A stretch of 64,000 nucleotides of DNA from Paraburkholderia megapolitana (GTDB taxonomy: Bacteria; Pseudomonadota; Gammaproteobacteria; Burkholderiales; Burkholderiaceae): positions 1,178,001-1,242,000 of the forward strand of contig NZ_CP041745.1 in assembly GCF_007556815.1 (NCBI RefSeq), read 5' to 3'. A program made the position numbers and the translations under genes. Under the pieces are notes generated by a model. That model searched no databases and was not told the origin of the DNA. It saw nothing but the letters and a program-made list of their open reading frames with translations. Positions 18,907-28,197 of this stretch are shown here, piece after piece (the first letter of the stretch is position 1; each line of letters starts with the position of its first letter).

Positions 18907-19995
18907 ATGAGTATCGATCGGGCATTGGTCGACGCCGCCCTCGCGGCCGTCGCCGACCCCAACACTGGCCGTCCGTTTGCGGCGGCAAAAAATTTCCGCA
19001 ATGTGGCAATCGATGGTTCGACGGTCGGTGTCGACCTCGTGCTCGGCTATCCGGCAAAACGCCAGTTTGAAGCGCTGAATGCGCTCGTCACCGAGGCACT
19101 GCGTGCCGTGCCGGGTGTCGCTGAAGCCCGTGTGACGGTGTCGCAGCAAATCGCGGCGCATACCGTGCAGCGCGGCGTGAAACTGCTGCCGAACGTGAAA
19201 AACATCGTAGCGGTTGCGTCGGGCAAGGGCGGTGTCGGCAAGAGCACGACCGCCGTGAACCTCGCACTCGCGCTGGCGAGTGAAGGCGCGTCGGTCGGCA
19301 TACTCGATGCAGACATCTACGGCCCGTCGCTGCCGATGATGCTCGGCATAGAAGGTCGCCCCGAATCGCCCGACGGCAAATCGATGATTCCGCTCGTCGG
19401 CCACGGCATGCAGGCCAATTCGATCGGCTTTCTGATCGAGCAGGACAATCCGATGGTCTGGCGCGGTCCGATGGCCACGTCCGCGCTCGAACAGTTGCTG
19501 CGGCAGACGAACTGGCAGGATCTCGACTACCTGATCGTCGACATGCCGCCCGGCACCGGCGATATCCAGCTCACGCTGTCGCAGCGCGTGCCCGTCACCG
19601 GTGCGGTGATTGTGACGACGCCGCAGGACATCGCGTTACTCGACGCAAAGAAAGGTCTGAAGATGTTCGAGAAGGTCGGGATTCCGATTCTCGGCATCGT
19701 CGAGAACATGAGCACGCATATCTGCTCGAACTGCGGTCATGAGGAGCATGTTTTCGGCGCCGGCGGCGGCGACCGGATGGCGCGCGAATACGGCGTGGAA
19801 CTGCTCGGCAGCCTGCCGCTCGATATCGCGATCCGAGAGCAGACCGACTCGGGCCGGCCCACCGTCGCAGCCGACCCGGACGGCCGCATCGCCGGGGTTT
19901 ATGGGGCGATCGCGCGCAAGGTTGCGATCCACATTGCCGAGCGCGCGCGCGACATGACCTCGAAGTTTCCGAACATCGTGATCCAGAACACCTGA
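18907..19995 (+). CDS. apbC: iron-sulfur cluster carrier protein ApbC/Mrp
   Basis: P-loop ATPase that binds and transfers Fe-S clusters in the cytoplasm. 362 residues. N-terminal MIP18/DUF59-like domain (about 1-90), deviant Walker A ASGKGGVGKST (about 104-114), DADIYGPSLPMMLG, VDMPPGTGDIQLT, and the CxxC cluster ligand pair CSNCG near residue 272. ATG 18907 matches the family start MSIDRALVDAAL; the frame is open upstream without family similarity. Followed by the SodC-like gene after 121 bp and dcd beyond it. Confidence 0.95.
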   Translation: MSIDRALVDAALAAVADPNTGRPFAAAKNFRNVAIDGSTVGVDLVLGYPAKRQFEALNALVTEALRAVPGVAEARVTVSQQIAAHTVQRGVKLLPNVKNIVAVASGKGGVGKSTTAVNLALALASEGASVGILDADIYGPSLPMMLGIEGRPESPDGKSMIPLVGHGMQANSIGFLIEQDNPMVWRGPMATSALEQLLRQTNWQDLDYLIVDMPPGTGDIQLTLSQRVPVTGAVIVTTPQDIALLDAKKGLKMFEKVGIPILGIVENMSTHICSNCGHEEHVFGAGGGDRMAREYGVELLGSLPLDIAIREQTDSGRPTVAADPDGRIAGVYGAIARKVAIHIAERARDMTSKFPNIVIQNT

Positions 19996-20116
19996 GCGCG
20001 CCTTCGGCACGGTCGTCGAAGGCGTCAATCCGGGCCGTCGCTCGCGGTATCATGTGGGCTTCGTCAGGTCCGGCAGACTGGCCGCAGGGGCGGCCGGCGG
20101 CCGACAAGAGGATTGC

Positions 20117-20650
20117 ATGAGAAAACGAATCGACGGGCGCGCGACACATACGTTCATCGTGATGGCCGCGAGCGGGTTGCTACTGTGCGGTTGCTCGACT
20201 TTCCTGCGGCCGCAGGAAAAGCGCGCGGATGCCCAGTTGCTGCCGACCGTGGGGAGCATGGCGCGCGGCACGGTGACCTTTATCGAGCGTTCGGATGGCG
20301 TGCAGGTTACCTACAATCTGTCCGGCCTGCCCGCGAACTCCGACCACGCGCTGCAGGTACACGAGCGCGGCGACTGCAACTCAGTGGATGGTTCGGCGGC
20401 CGGCCCGGTGTTTTCGCCCGCAGCCGAGCGCCTGAAGGCGGGCGCCCGGGTCGAGGGCGATCTCGGCAACATCCACGCGGATGCGAACGGCGTCGCGGCC
20501 GGCTTCATCGTCGCGCCGGACGTGTCGCTCGACGGCATCCGCTCGGTGCTGCAGCGTTCCGTGCTGGTCCATCGCGATGCGGGCGATCCTTACGCGTACC
20601 CGCAGCACAGCGCGGGTCCTGCGCTCGCGTGCGGCGCCATCCGCCAGTGA
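20117..20650 (+). CDS. SodC-like lipoprotein lacking most metal ligands
   Basis: 177-residue protein with a lipoprotein signal (LLLCGC, Cys about 26) and the Cu/Zn superoxide dismutase fold: ARGTVTFIERSDGVQVTYNL, HALQVHERGDC, EGDLGNIHADANG, VLVHRDAGD and ALACGAI. By eye against typical SodC, the first Cu histidine of HxH is Gln, the bridging His of GGHxxP is lost (AGPVFSP), and both remaining Zn histidines are missing. Two Cu-type His, the Zn Asp and both disulfide Cys remain. Enzymatic dismutase activity is therefore doubtful; a copper-binding or structural role is possible. Annotated elsewhere simply as superoxide dismutase family. ATG 20117 follows AAGAGGA. Confidence 0.85.
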   Translation: MRKRIDGRATHTFIVMAASGLLLCGCSTFLRPQEKRADAQLLPTVGSMARGTVTFIERSDGVQVTYNLSGLPANSDHALQVHERGDCNSVDGSAAGPVFSPAAERLKAGARVEGDLGNIHADANGVAAGFIVAPDVSLDGIRSVLQRSVLVHRDAGDPYAYPQHSAGPALACGAIRQ

Positions 20651-20863
20651 GCGCGGTCGATGTGCCGCGTGGTCCGAGTGGTCCACGTAGCGCGCCCAGC
20701 CGGTGCGCCGGCCCGATGAGCAGCAGCTTTCTCCCGATCGCGTAAAATAACCGCCTTTCGTCCGGCAACCCGCGCCCCACGGGCGCGTCAGCCGGTCCCC
20801 ACGTCACCGTAGCGATCCGGCACAACCCGCCGGTAGCGACCAACCAGCGTTCAACTCGACTCT

Positions 20864-21433
20864 ATGGCAATCAAATCCGACAAGTGGATCCGGCGCATGG
20901 CCGAAGAGCACAAGATGATCGAGCCGTTTGTTCGCGATCAGGTGCGCGTGTCCGAGGATGGCCGCAAGATTGTCAGCTACGGCACCTCGAGCTACGGCTA
21001 CGACATCCGCTGTGCGGACGAATTCAAGATCTTCACGAACATCAATTCCACGATCGTCGACCCGAAGAACTTCGACGAGAAGTCGTTTGTCGACTTCAAG
21101 GGCGACGTCTGCATCATCCCGCCGAACTCGTTCGCGCTCGCCCGCACGGTCGAATATTTCCGTATTCCGCGCAGCGTGCTGACGGTCTGCCTCGGCAAAT
21201 CGACCTATGCGCGTTGCGGCATCATCGTCAACGTGACGCCGTTCGAGCCGGAATGGGAAGGCTATGTCACGCTCGAATTCTCGAATACGACACCTTTGCC
21301 TGCCAAAATCTACGCGAACGAAGGCGTCGCGCAGGTGCTGTTCTTTGAAAGCGACGAAATTTGTGAGGTGTCGTACGCGGATCGCGGCGGCAAATATCAA
21401 GGTCAACGTGGCGTGACGTTGCCTAAAACGTGA
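20864..21433 (+). CDS. dcd: dCTP deaminase
   Basis: Trimeric enzyme that deaminates dCTP to dUTP, feeding dTMP synthesis. 189 residues, the family length. Recognisable segments are [51 protein letters not shown] and the catalytic region [17 protein letters not shown] with its essential glutamate. It ends at a clear terminator (21468-21504), so it appears to be its own transcript or the last gene of one. Confidence 0.97.
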   Translation: MAIKSDKWIRRMAEEHKMIEPFVRDQVRVSEDGRKIVSYGTSSYGYDIRCADEFKIFTNINSTIVDPKNFDEKSFVDFKGDVCIIPPNSFALARTVEYFRIPRSVLTVCLGKSTYARCGIIVNVTPFEPEWEGYVTLEFSNTTPLPAKIYANEGVAQVLFFESDEICEVSYADRGGKYQGQRGVTLPKT

Positions 21434-21467
21434 CGCGCGAGCGCATTGACTCACCGGATTGCCGGGT

Positions 21468-21504
21468 GACCGCTGCGCAACACAAGCAGCGGTCGTTCTT
21501 TTTG
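21468..21504 (+). terminator. intrinsic terminator of dcd
   Basis: GACCGCTGC, a 9-nt loop and GCAGCGGTC are followed by gttcttttt. The T-run ends immediately before the GGAG ribosome site of the downstream decarboxylase gene. Readthrough or folding at this hairpin could thus affect that gene's translation. Confidence 0.8.
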
Positions 21505-21515
21505 GAGAATCGCCC

Positions 21516-23801
21516 ATGAAGTTTCGTTTTCCCGTCGTCATCATCGACGAAGATTTCCGTTCCGAGAACATCTCGGGTTCCGGCATCCGGGCGCTCGCGG
21601 AAGCGATCGAGAAAGAAGGCGTCGAAGTGCTCGGGCTGACGAGCTACGGCGATCTCACGTCGTTTGCACAGCAATCGAGCCGCGCGTCGTGCTTCATTCT
21701 CTCCATCGACGACGACGAACTGCTGCCGTTCATCGAAAACCCCGGCAACGAAGACGACACGCCCGAACTCGCGTCGGCGATCATCGACCTGCGCGCGTTC
21801 GTGACCGAAGTGCGCCGCCGCAACTCGGATATCCCGATCTTCCTGTACGGCGAAACACGCACGTCGCGGCACATTCCGAACGACATCCTGCGTGAGCTGC
21901 ACGGCTTCATCCACATGTTCGAGGACACGCCGGAGTTCGTCGCGCGCCATATCATCCGCGAGACCAAGGTGTATCTCGATGCGCTTGCGCCGCCGTTCTT
22001 CAAGGAACTCGTCAAGTACGCGGACGAAGGCTCGTACTCGTGGCACTGCCCGGGCCACTCGGGCGGCGTCGCGTTCCTGAAGAATCCGCTCGGCCAGATG
22101 TTCCACCAGTTCTTCGGCGAGAACATGCTGCGCGCGGACGTCTGCAATGCCGTCGACGAACTCGGCCAGCTGCTCGACCACACGGGCCCGGTCGCGGCCT
22201 CCGAGCGCAACGCGGCGCGCATCTTCAGTGCGGATCATCTGTTCTTCGTCACCAACGGCACGTCGACGTCGAACAAGATCGTCTGGCACGCGACGGTCGC
22301 GCCGGGCGACATCGTGCTGGTGGACCGCAACTGCCACAAGTCGATCCTGCACGCGATCACGATGACGGGCGCGATCCCCGTGTTCCTCACGCCGACGCGC
22401 AACCACTTCGGCATCATCGGGCCGATTCCGCGCGATGAGTTCAAGCCGGAGAACATTCGCAAGAAGATCGAGGCGAACCCGTTCGCGCGCGAAGCGCTCG
22501 AGAAGAATCCGAATGCGAAGCCACGCATCCTGACGATCACCCAAAGCACCTACGACGGCGTGATCTACAACGTCGAGATGATCAAGGACCTGCTCGGCGA
22601 TCTGCTCGACACGCTGCACTTCGACGAAGCGTGGCTGCCGCACGCCGAGTTCCACGAGTTCTATCAGGACATGCACGCCATCGGCGCGGGGCGTCCGCGC
22701 ACCGGCGCACTGGTGTTCGCGACGCATTCCACGCACAAGCTGCTCGCCGGTATCTCGCAGGCTTCGCAGATCGTCGTGCAGGACTCGGAGAACAGCACGT
22801 TCGACCGCCATCGTTTCAACGAGGCGTATCTGATGCACACGTCGACGAGCCCGCAGTACGCGATCATCGCGTCGTGCGACGTTGCCGCGGCGATGATGGA
22901 GCCGCCGGGCGGTACGGCGCTGGTCGAGGAATCGATTGCTGAGGCGCTCGATTTCCGCCGCGCGATGCGCAAGGTCGACAAGGAGTACGGCGACGACTGG
23001 TTCTTCGAAGTGTGGGGCCCGGAAGAACTCGCTGACGAAGGCATCGGCTCGCGCGAAGACTGGATATTGCGGCCGAACGAGCGCTGGCACGGCTTCGGTC
23101 CGCTCGCCGAAGGCTTCAACATGCTCGACCCGATCAAGGCGACGATCATCACGCCGGGCCTGAACGTGGACGGCGAATTCGGCGCGACCGGCATTCCGGC
23201 CGCGATCGTCACGAAGTATCTGGCCGAGCACGGCATCATCGTCGAGAAGACCGGTTTGTATTCGTTCTTCATCATGTTCACGATCGGCATCACGAAGGGT
23301 CGCTGGAACTCGATGGTTACCGAGCTGCAGCAGTTCAAGGACGACTACGATAACAACCAGCCGCTGTGGCGCGTGCTGCCCGAGTTTGTCGCGCACAATC
23401 CCGCGTACGAGCGCATGGGCCTGCGCGATCTGTGCGAGCAGATCCACAGCGTTTACCGTGCAAACGACATCGCGCGTCTGACCACCGAGATGTACCTGTC
23501 GAGTATGGAACCCGCGATGAAACCGTCCGAAGCGTTCGCGAAGCTCGCGCACCGCGAGGTCGATCGCGTGCCTATCGACGAACTCGAAGGTCGCGTAACG
23601 TCGATCCTGCTCACGCCGTATCCGCCGGGCATTCCGTTGCTGATTCCCGGCGAGCGCTTTAACCGCACGATCGTTAATTACCTGCGTTTTGCGCGCGAGT
23701 TCAACGAGCGCTTCCCGGGTTTCCATACGGACATTCACGGGCTTGTCGGCGAGACGATCAACGGGCGCGTCGAATACTTCGTCGATTGCGTACGCGGCTG
23801 A
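21516..23801 (+). CDS. Orn/Lys/Arg decarboxylase (fold III, PLP, large form)
   Basis: 761-residue inducible-type amino-acid decarboxylase with an N-terminal receiver-like wing domain (VVIIDEDFRSENISGSGIRA), the PLP core with GHSGGVAFLKNPLG and NGTSTSNKIVWHA, the Schiff-base lysine at about 408 in THSTHKLLAG, and the C-terminal domain with PGIPLLIPGERF. It produces a polyamine or diamine from a basic amino acid and can serve acid resistance. Sequence reading alone does not settle lysine versus arginine versus ornithine. ATG 21516 follows TTTGGAGAAT. No antiporter gene is adjacent, unlike acid-resistance operons. Confidence 0.93.
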   Translation: MKFRFPVVIIDEDFRSENISGSGIRALAEAIEKEGVEVLGLTSYGDLTSFAQQSSRASCFILSIDDDELLPFIENPGNEDDTPELASAIIDLRAFVTEVRRRNSDIPIFLYGETRTSRHIPNDILRELHGFIHMFEDTPEFVARHIIRETKVYLDALAPPFFKELVKYADEGSYSWHCPGHSGGVAFLKNPLGQMFHQFFGENMLRADVCNAVDELGQLLDHTGPVAASERNAARIFSADHLFFVTNGTSTSNKIVWHATVAPGDIVLVDRNCHKSILHAITMTGAIPVFLTPTRNHFGIIGPIPRDEFKPENIRKKIEANPFAREALEKNPNAKPRILTITQSTYDGVIYNVEMIKDLLGDLLDTLHFDEAWLPHAEFHEFYQDMHAIGAGRPRTGALVFATHSTHKLLAGISQASQIVVQDSENSTFDRHRFNEAYLMHTSTSPQYAIIASCDVAAAMMEPPGGTALVEESIAEALDFRRAMRKVDKEYGDDWFFEVWGPEELADEGIGSREDWILRPNERWHGFGPLAEGFNMLDPIKATIITPGLNVDGEFGATGIPAAIVTKYLAEHGIIVEKTGLYSFFIMFTIGITKGRWNSMVTELQQFKDDYDNNQPLWRVLPEFVAHNPAYERMGLRDLCEQIHSVYRANDIARLTTEMYLSSMEPAMKPSEAFAKLAHREVDRVPIDELEGRVTSILLTPYPPGIPLLIPGERFNRTIVNYLRFAREFNERFPGFHTDIHGLVGETINGRVEYFVDCVRG

Positions 23802-23803
23802 CG

Positions 23804-24514
23804 ATGGTGAACCGGAAGTTCGCGTCGATTGCGGTTGCGGCGGTGCTCGCGCTAGCCGCGTTCGCCGCGCCACAGGTCGCGCGTGTTGCCCGCGCAGAGG
23901 TTGCCGCCGCCGATCCAATCGATGCCACGATGCGTACGTGTCTTGCGCGCAGCGATATGTCGTCGACGGCGGGGCAGGTGCAGTGCATGAACACGGCGCG
24001 CACCGCGTGGCAGGCTGCGCTCGATATGGCGTATCAGCAGGTGCTCGCGAAGTCGTCGGGCGCGCAGCACAGGCGCTGGGAAACGAGCCAGAAGCGCTGG
24101 ACGCAATGGCGCGATGCCGAAGCGAAGATGCAGCGCGCGGTTTTCGAAACGACGCACGGCACGATGTATGTGCTGTTTGAAGCCGACATGCAACTGCAAC
24201 CGGTGCGTGACCGCGCGCTCGCGTTGCGGCGTGCGGCGCTGCGTGAAGGCAGCGGCGATCCGCTGCCGCGTCTGCGCGCCTGCTCTGCCGATGCGCAATG
24301 CGAACACGCGATGTTCGACCTGAACCGCTACTACCGGCGGCTCAATGCGCGGATGCCGCCGGGCGCGCGTGCGACGCTCGTGCAGGCGCAGCGCGCGTGG
24401 GTTGCGTTCCGCGATGGGACCACGCCGGTGATCGATGCGCATAGCCGGATCGATATCATCGGTGCGCGGATTGCGACGCTCAAGCGGCTGTCGGAAACGG
24501 TCGGCAACGACTGA
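23804..24514 (+). CDS. periplasmic protein with two LprI/DUF1311-like repeats
   Basis: 236-residue exported protein (signal peptide to about residue 32, ending in AAAD or ARAE). Two similar Cys-containing helical units can be seen: CMNTARTAWQAALDMAYQQV with WRDAEAKM, and CEHAMFDLNRYYRRLNARM with RAWVAFRDG. The pattern resembles the lysozyme-inhibitor LprI (DUF1311) family, normally a single unit per protein. The start is 2 bp after the decarboxylase stop, so the two are probably co-transcribed. Inhibitor function is not demonstrated by the sequence. Confidence 0.75.
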   Translation: MVNRKFASIAVAAVLALAAFAAPQVARVARAEVAAADPIDATMRTCLARSDMSSTAGQVQCMNTARTAWQAALDMAYQQVLAKSSGAQHRRWETSQKRWTQWRDAEAKMQRAVFETTHGTMYVLFEADMQLQPVRDRALALRRAALREGSGDPLPRLRACSADAQCEHAMFDLNRYYRRLNARMPPGARATLVQAQRAWVAFRDGTTPVIDAHSRIDIIGARIATLKRLSETVGND

Positions 24515-24552
24515 GCTGCGTACGCGGTGTACGCAGCGGTGCGATGCCGTTG

Positions 24553-25488
24553 TCAGTCGAGCACGAAGGCCGGTTTCCCCGACGGGTGAGCTTCGAGCGA
24601 CGGTTCACCAAGCAGATCGCGCGTCGCGTCCTCGATCGACGCGGATAGCATGTTCAGCGCGAGATCGTTGTCTTCGGTGCCGAACGGATCTTCGATCTGC
24701 GAGGCAATCGCTTCGTGCGCCATGAACGTATACGCGACGAACACGCTGAACACCGGCGTGAACAGGCCGATGCTGTCGACAAGGCCGAACGGTAGCGCCG
24801 CGCAGAAAAAATAGACGGTGCGGTGGATCATCACCGAGTACGCGAACGGCAGCGGCGTCGAGGCAATGCGCTCGCATCCGCCAATCACCTCCGACACACC
24901 ATGCAGATTGCGATCGAACGCCAGCACGGCCCACGGGTCGAGCGTGCCTTCGCGCGCGCGACGTTGCACCCATTCTCCGAGCCAGAGCATCAACTTCGCG
25001 GGACGGTAGCGCGAGGCCATGACGCGTTCGACGAGCGCTGCGGGTAGCCGGGCTGCGAGATCGTTGCGCGGGTCTGTCCTGCGTAGCTGGTGCCGCAATG
25101 CATGCGGTAGTGCGCCCAGCACGGCGATGAATTCACGTACCTCGGCTGCGTTAGCGTCTGCGCTGGCATTGCTACGCGTCAGCGTGAGCGCCTCACGCGT
25201 CAGCGAGCGCGTGTCGATCTGCAACTGTCCCCACAGTTTGCGGGCTTCCCAATAGCGGTCGTAGCTCGTGTTGTTGCGAAACCCGAGAAACACCGCGAGT
25301 GCGATGCCGATCAGCGAGAACGGCGTGGGGCTCAGCTCGAGTCCGACCGCGAGCCGATGCGTATGCGCGACCACAGCAAGCACCGAGATGCAGAAAATCA
25401 GAAAGAGACGTGGCAGCAGTTCCGGCAGAACGGAGCCGCGCCACGCGAGCAGCATGCGGAACCAGTGCAGATTCGGGCGGACGATCAT
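24553..25488 (-). CDS. bestrophin-family channel protein (UPF0187/YneE)
   Basis: About 311 residues with the family start MIVRPNLHWFRMLLAWRGSVL and the signature FLGFRNNTSYDRYWEARKLWG, followed by hydrophobic helices (SVMIHRTVYFFCAALPFGLVD, GLFTPVFSVFVAYTFMAHEAI) and the IEDPFGTEDNDLALN motif. Bacterial homologues form pentameric ion channels in the inner membrane. ATG 25488 fits the family; ATG 25530 would add 14 residues. Convergent with the LprI-like gene and divergent from the MmyB-type regulator, which could control it. Confidence 0.88.
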   Translation of the reverse strand: MIVRPNLHWFRMLLAWRGSVLPELLPRLFLIFCISVLAVVAHTHRLAVGLELSPTPFSLIGIALAVFLGFRNNTSYDRYWEARKLWGQLQIDTRSLTREALTLTRSNASADANAAEVREFIAVLGALPHALRHQLRRTDPRNDLAARLPAALVERVMASRYRPAKLMLWLGEWVQRRAREGTLDPWAVLAFDRNLHGVSEVIGGCERIASTPLPFAYSVMIHRTVYFFCAALPFGLVDSIGLFTPVFSVFVAYTFMAHEAIASQIEDPFGTEDNDLALNMLSASIEDATRDLLGEPSLEAHPSGKPAFVLD

Positions 25489-25675
25489 GGGCGGGGGAGC
25501 AGAGCGAACGGTGAGAGACGATGGGGTCATTATCGCCGATGCGTTAGCGGCCGATGACCGGCTGGCGGTGCGTCGTTTGGGCGCGGTGCGGCCCGCGCTT
25601 CGGCCCACGGCCGGCTCGGTTGCGGGAGAGGGCGAAGCGGATTGCACAGCAGCGGCTACAATGGAGTCCAGATCA

Positions 25676-25714
25676 GTACTGGTACTAGCTATACAGTTAT
25701 CCCGGTACTGGTGC
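25676..25714. promoter_or_regulatory. possible operator with repeated GTACTGG boxes
   Basis: Between the divergent bestrophin and regulator genes lie AGTACTGGTACTAG and, about 27 bp on, CGGTACTGGTGC. The first contains the palindrome CAGTACTG. Paired repeats in a divergent promoter beside a regulator gene suggest an autoregulatory binding site. No experimental support can be drawn from the sequence alone. Confidence 0.35.
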
Positions 25715-25771
25715 ACCCGCTACCCCACTCACTCACGATGCCCACGCGCACCCCGCCGGCGCGCCTGACCG

Positions 25772-26590
25772 ATGATCCACACAACGTCTCCCGCCGATCC
25801 ACCGCCCCCACTCGACGCGACGCCTGCCCGCGCGCTCGGCGATTTCATCCGCGCGCATCGCGAGCGCCTGTCGCCGGCCTCGGTCGGTTTGCCGCCGGGG
25901 CCGCGGCGCCGTACGCCGGGTCTGCGGCGAGAAGAGGTCGCGCAGCTGTGCGGCGTGAGCCCGACCTGGTACACCTGGATCGAGCAGGGTCGGCCGGTGT
26001 CGGCTTCGGCGGATGCGCTCGCGCGAATCGCGGTGGCGTTGCAGCTTTCGCGTGCGGAGCGTGCATATCTGTTCGAACTCGCGGCGCAGCGCGATCCGGC
26101 CGAGCCGGACCCGAGCGCCGCCGACGCTCCCGACACGCTGCTGCAAACCGTCCAGCTCGTCGACACACCGGCCTATGTGCTCGATCGTCAGTGGAATGCG
26201 CTGGCGTGGAATGCGCGCGCGGCGGACCTGTTCGTCGGCTGGCTCGACGACACGCACGATCGCAACCTGCTGCGCTTCACGTTCACCGAGCCGGGTGCGC
26301 GCGACCTGATCGTCGACTGGGAGACGCGCGCGCGACGGCTCGCTGCCGAATTTCGCGCCGATTCGATCCGCCATCTGAACGACGCGCCGACGCGCGGCCT
26401 GATCGACGCGTTGAGCGCCGCTAGCGATGCGTTCGCGCGCTTCTGGGCGTCGCAGGACGTCGGCGAGCGCGAGGGCGGACGGCGCGAATTCAATCATCCG
26501 CGCGACGGTCGCGTCGTCTACGACCAGATCACGTTCAAACCTGCGCATCGCGAAGACCTCAAGCTCGTCGTGCTGGTGCGCGAGGTGTGA
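25772..26590 (+). CDS. XRE-type regulator with MmyB-like ligand domain
   Basis: 272-residue transcription factor. N-terminal helix-turn-helix (ALGDFIRAHRERLSP, then LRREEVAQLCGVSPTWYTWIEQG at about 50-72), with the GxxRRTPGLRREEVA signature of the MmyB/PF17765 group. The C-terminal part (VQLVDTPAYVLDRQWNALAWN to FNHPRDGRVVYDQITF) resembles the PAS-like ligand-binding domain of MmyB, some members of which bind fatty acid. Relatives usually control the adjacent divergent gene, here either an unknown target or the bestrophin. Confidence 0.88.
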   Translation: MIHTTSPADPPPPLDATPARALGDFIRAHRERLSPASVGLPPGPRRRTPGLRREEVAQLCGVSPTWYTWIEQGRPVSASADALARIAVALQLSRAERAYLFELAAQRDPAEPDPSAADAPDTLLQTVQLVDTPAYVLDRQWNALAWNARAADLFVGWLDDTHDRNLLRFTFTEPGARDLIVDWETRARRLAAEFRADSIRHLNDAPTRGLIDALSAASDAFARFWASQDVGEREGGRREFNHPRDGRVVYDQITFKPAHREDLKLVVLVREV

Positions 26591-26715
26591 CGCCCGGCTC
26601 AAGTGCCGCGGCGGCTGCGGCAACGGCCCCGGGTGTTAAAATCCTCGACTTCCCCGGTTCGCGAGCGCCTTAGGCCCGCGCGAACCGCTTCACCGCACGT
26701 TCACTGCTCATCACC

Positions 26716-28122
26716 ATGACGTCCCAACTGCACAAAAAAGGCGAAGCCTGGTCGGCTCGCTTCTCGGAGCCGATGTCGGAGCTCGTCAAACGCTATACGT
26801 CGTCGGTTTTCTTCGACAAGCGTCTCGCACTCGTCGATATCGAAGGATCGCTGGCGCATGCTTCGATGCTGGCCGCGCAGAAGATCATCGCCGCCGCCGA
26901 CCTCGCCGCCATCGAGCGCGGCCTGACGCAGATCAAGGGTGAAATCGAGCGGGGCGAGTTCGAGTGGCAACTCGATCTCGAAGACGTGCACCTGAACATC
27001 GAAGCGCGCCTCACCGCATTGATCGGCGATGCGGGCAAGCGCCTGCATACCGGCCGCTCGCGCAACGACCAGGTCGCGACCGACATCCGCTTGTGGTTGC
27101 GCGGCGAGATCGACCGGATCGTCGGTCTGCTCGGCGAACTGCGCCGTGCGCTGATCGATCTCGCGGAACAGCATGCCGGCACGATCATGCCGGGCTTCAC
27201 GCATTTGCAGGTCGCGCAGCCGGTCACGTTCGGCCACCATCTGCTCGCGTACGTCGAGATGTTTACGCGCGACACCGGTCGCATGCGCGACTGCCGCGCG
27301 CGCCTGAACCGTCTGCCGCTCGGCGCGGCGGCGCTTGCGGGCACCAGCTATCCGATCGATCGTCACGCGGTCGCGAAGACGCTCGGCTTCGACGGCATCT
27401 GCACCAACTCGCTCGATGCGGTTTCCGACCGCGACTTTGCCATCGAATTCACCGCTGCCGCTGCGCTCGTGATGACGCACGTGTCGCGTTTCTCGGAAGA
27501 ACTCGTGCTGTGGATGAGCCCGCGCGTCGGCTTTATCGATCTCGCGGACCGCTTCTGCACCGGCTCGTCGATCATGCCGCAGAAGAAGAACCCGGACGTG
27601 CCTGAACTCGCGCGCGGCAAGACGGGGCGCGTGAACGGTCACCTCATCGGTCTCTTGACGCTGATGAAGGGCCAGCCGCTCGCGTACAACAAGGACAATC
27701 AGGAAGACAAGGAGCCGTTGTTCGACACCGTCGATACAGTCGCCGACACGCTGCGTATCTTTGCCGAGATGGCCGCGGGTATCACGGTGAAGCCGCAGGC
27801 CATGCGCGCGGCCGCGTTGCAGGGCTTCTCGACGGCGACCGATCTCGCCGACTATCTGGTCAAGCGCGGTCTTGCGTTTCGCGATGCGCACGAAGCGGTT
27901 GCGCACGCGGTGCGGATCTGTGTGGATCGCGGCTGCGATCTCGCCGATCTGACGCTCGATGAAATGCGCAGCGAACTACCGAACGTCGCGCATCTGCTCG
28001 GCGACGATGTGTTCGAGTATCTGACGCTGGAAGGGTCGGTGGCGAGCCGCAATCATCCGGGCGGTACGGCGCCGGAACAGGTGCTGGCGGCGGTGAAGGC
28101 GGCGCGGGCAGCGCTGGGCTGA
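26716..28122 (+). CDS. argH: argininosuccinate lyase
   Basis: Last step of arginine synthesis: splits argininosuccinate to arginine and fumarate. 468 residues, typical. The fumarase-superfamily signature [12 protein letters not shown] lies near 283-294; [17 protein letters not shown] (about 113-129) and [17 protein letters not shown] are conserved. Single gene with its own promoter region; a TTAAAAT-type -10 stands about 80 bp upstream. A perfect hairpin lies just downstream. Confidence 0.97.
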   Translation: MTSQLHKKGEAWSARFSEPMSELVKRYTSSVFFDKRLALVDIEGSLAHASMLAAQKIIAAADLAAIERGLTQIKGEIERGEFEWQLDLEDVHLNIEARLTALIGDAGKRLHTGRSRNDQVATDIRLWLRGEIDRIVGLLGELRRALIDLAEQHAGTIMPGFTHLQVAQPVTFGHHLLAYVEMFTRDTGRMRDCRARLNRLPLGAAALAGTSYPIDRHAVAKTLGFDGICTNSLDAVSDRDFAIEFTAAAALVMTHVSRFSEELVLWMSPRVGFIDLADRFCTGSSIMPQKKNPDVPELARGKTGRVNGHLIGLLTLMKGQPLAYNKDNQEDKEPLFDTVDTVADTLRIFAEMAAGITVKPQAMRAAALQGFSTATDLADYLVKRGLAFRDAHEAVAHAVRICVDRGCDLADLTLDEMRSELPNVAHLLGDDVFEYLTLEGSVASRNHPGGTAPEQVLAAVKAARAALG

Positions 28123-28163
28123 CGCGTTGCGCTAAAGCATTGCGCGTGAGCGCAAGCGGTTTG

Positions 28164-28186
28164 CTGCGCGAGCATCGCTCGCGCAG
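28164..28186. terminator. perfect hairpin between convergent argH and the methyltransferase-like gene
   Basis: CTGCGCGAGC, a 3-nt ATC loop and GCTCGCGCAG form a perfect 10-bp stem about 40 bp after argH and about 12 bp after the end of the converging minus-strand gene. There is no T-run on either side, so intrinsic termination is uncertain; it may act as a 3' RNA barrier. Confidence 0.45.
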
Positions 28187-28197
28187 CGTGGTGCAGA

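Noticed and set aside
21423..23918. 831-codon ORF antisense to the decarboxylase
   Set aside because: Arg/Val/Asp-biased translation with no family likeness; an artefact of high-GC codon third positions opposite a strongly supported gene.
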